From the NCBI RefSeq assembly GCF_020283565.1, contig NC_060064.1, positions 12,792,337-12,856,336 of the forward strand: a stretch of DNA of 64,000 nucleotides, in the 5' to 3' direction. Position numbers and translations under genes: made by a program. The notes under the pieces are model-generated. The model did not search any database. It was not told the DNA's origin and saw only the letters and a program-made list of their open reading frames with translations. Positions 63,636-64,000 of the stretch are shown piece after piece; position 1 is the stretch's first letter, and every line of letters starts with the position of its first letter. This DNA is from Trifolium pratense. Its lineage: Eukaryota > Streptophyta > Magnoliopsida > Fabales > Fabaceae.

Positions 63636-64000
63636 CAAGGGATATGGGATCTAGTAATGACTCTTGACTATTTGTTTTTCTCTGTTTTGTTTTTTGTCAA
63701 GTAGCTTAGTAGCTAGAAATTCAACCCTTGAGGTGAATAAGTGGGGAATCCCGGGTTCGAACCTCGGCATCTGCATATCTCTACCAACTGAGCTATGTTC
63801 ACGAGGACCGTTTTTCTCTACTTTGCACGTTTTATGTCATAAGTGGGAAATTCCGGGTTCGAACCCCCGGCCCCTCTGCGTATCCCTACCAACTGAGCTA
63901 TGCTCACGGGATCCTTTTTCTCTACTTTGCACGTTTTATGTCATACTTGGTGAACACCCTTTCTCTTAAATTTATTACTAGTATTGCATTTTGATGTTTT
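63636..64000. repeat. Second copy of the 58537 unit, runs off the window
   Basis: The unit matches 58537-58802. Its SINE part is duplicated internally: a full tRNA-like core at 63696-63808 and a partial one at 63841-63910 (CCGGGTTCGAACCCCCGG, then CAACTGAGCTATGCTCAC). The copy ends at or beyond position 64000. Confidence 0.75.
63696..63808 (-). mobile_element. tRNA-derived SINE
   Basis: Minus strand GTGAACATAGCTCAGTTGGT and GAGGTTCGAACCCGGG, the same family as 58596-58708. Confidence 0.7.

Noticed and set aside
58596..63910. Genuine tRNA genes
   Set aside because: A and B boxes are present, but the acceptor and anticodon arms do not pair, and the unit is a repeated SINE.

Overview
The window is plant nuclear DNA. 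It is AT-rich, its genes have many GT-AG introns, long stretches between genes carry no coding sequence, and the mobile elements are typical of plants (hAT, PIF/Harbinger, Helitron, Ty3/gypsy, Stowaway-like MITEs, tRNA-derived SINEs). The repeats and the protein variants look like a papilionoid legume, probably of the Medicago/Trifolium group. That placement rests on recognition, not on a search.

Five ordinary genes could be assembled exon by exon with consistent reading phase. They are a NEMP/DUF2215-type nuclear-envelope membrane protein (minus strand, 6537-10480, last exon or exons not found), mitochondrial frataxin (25449-28653), a VAR3-type chloroplast RanBP2 zinc-finger protein (30193-35991), a BODYGUARD-type alpha/beta hydrolase (51345-53467) and NADH-cytochrome b5 reductase (57898-61991). 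They have no evident joint role; this is a normal gene-sparse plant neighbourhood.

The first 19 kb also hold four copies of a small gene family of about 80-105 residues, at 1253-1519 (minus), 12817-13370, 13851-14090 and 18203-19150. Copies 2 and 4 have a 4-5 codon first exon with the ATG. All four second exons start directly after an ACATTAG splice acceptor, and copies 1, 2 and 4 share a TATA box. The protein resembles the C-terminal helical module of plant Myb/SANT-like (Harbinger-derived) proteins without the SANT domain. Copy 1 lies in an inverted duplication and has lost exon 1; copy 2 has lost its C-terminal half.

Mobile DNA makes up much of the rest. A hAT element (1999-5969) carries a nearly complete transposase frame and a captured two-exon piece of an ABCC transporter gene. 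Two nearly identical 1.28-kb Helitrons (20611-21894 and 22172-23456) and a third one (23462-24767) show an order of insertion, and one copy carries along the other's downstream flank. At 36929-46165 a hAT-like element contains a PIF/Harbinger element (transposase plus Myb/SANT-like gene), which in turn contains a gag-less Ty3/gypsy element. A second coding hAT (48031-50963) has an 8-bp target duplication and only two coding lesions. At 54832-56542 a Harbinger-type non-coding element contains a hAT-type non-coding element. Several small MITEs, SINEs and microsatellites fill introns and spacers.
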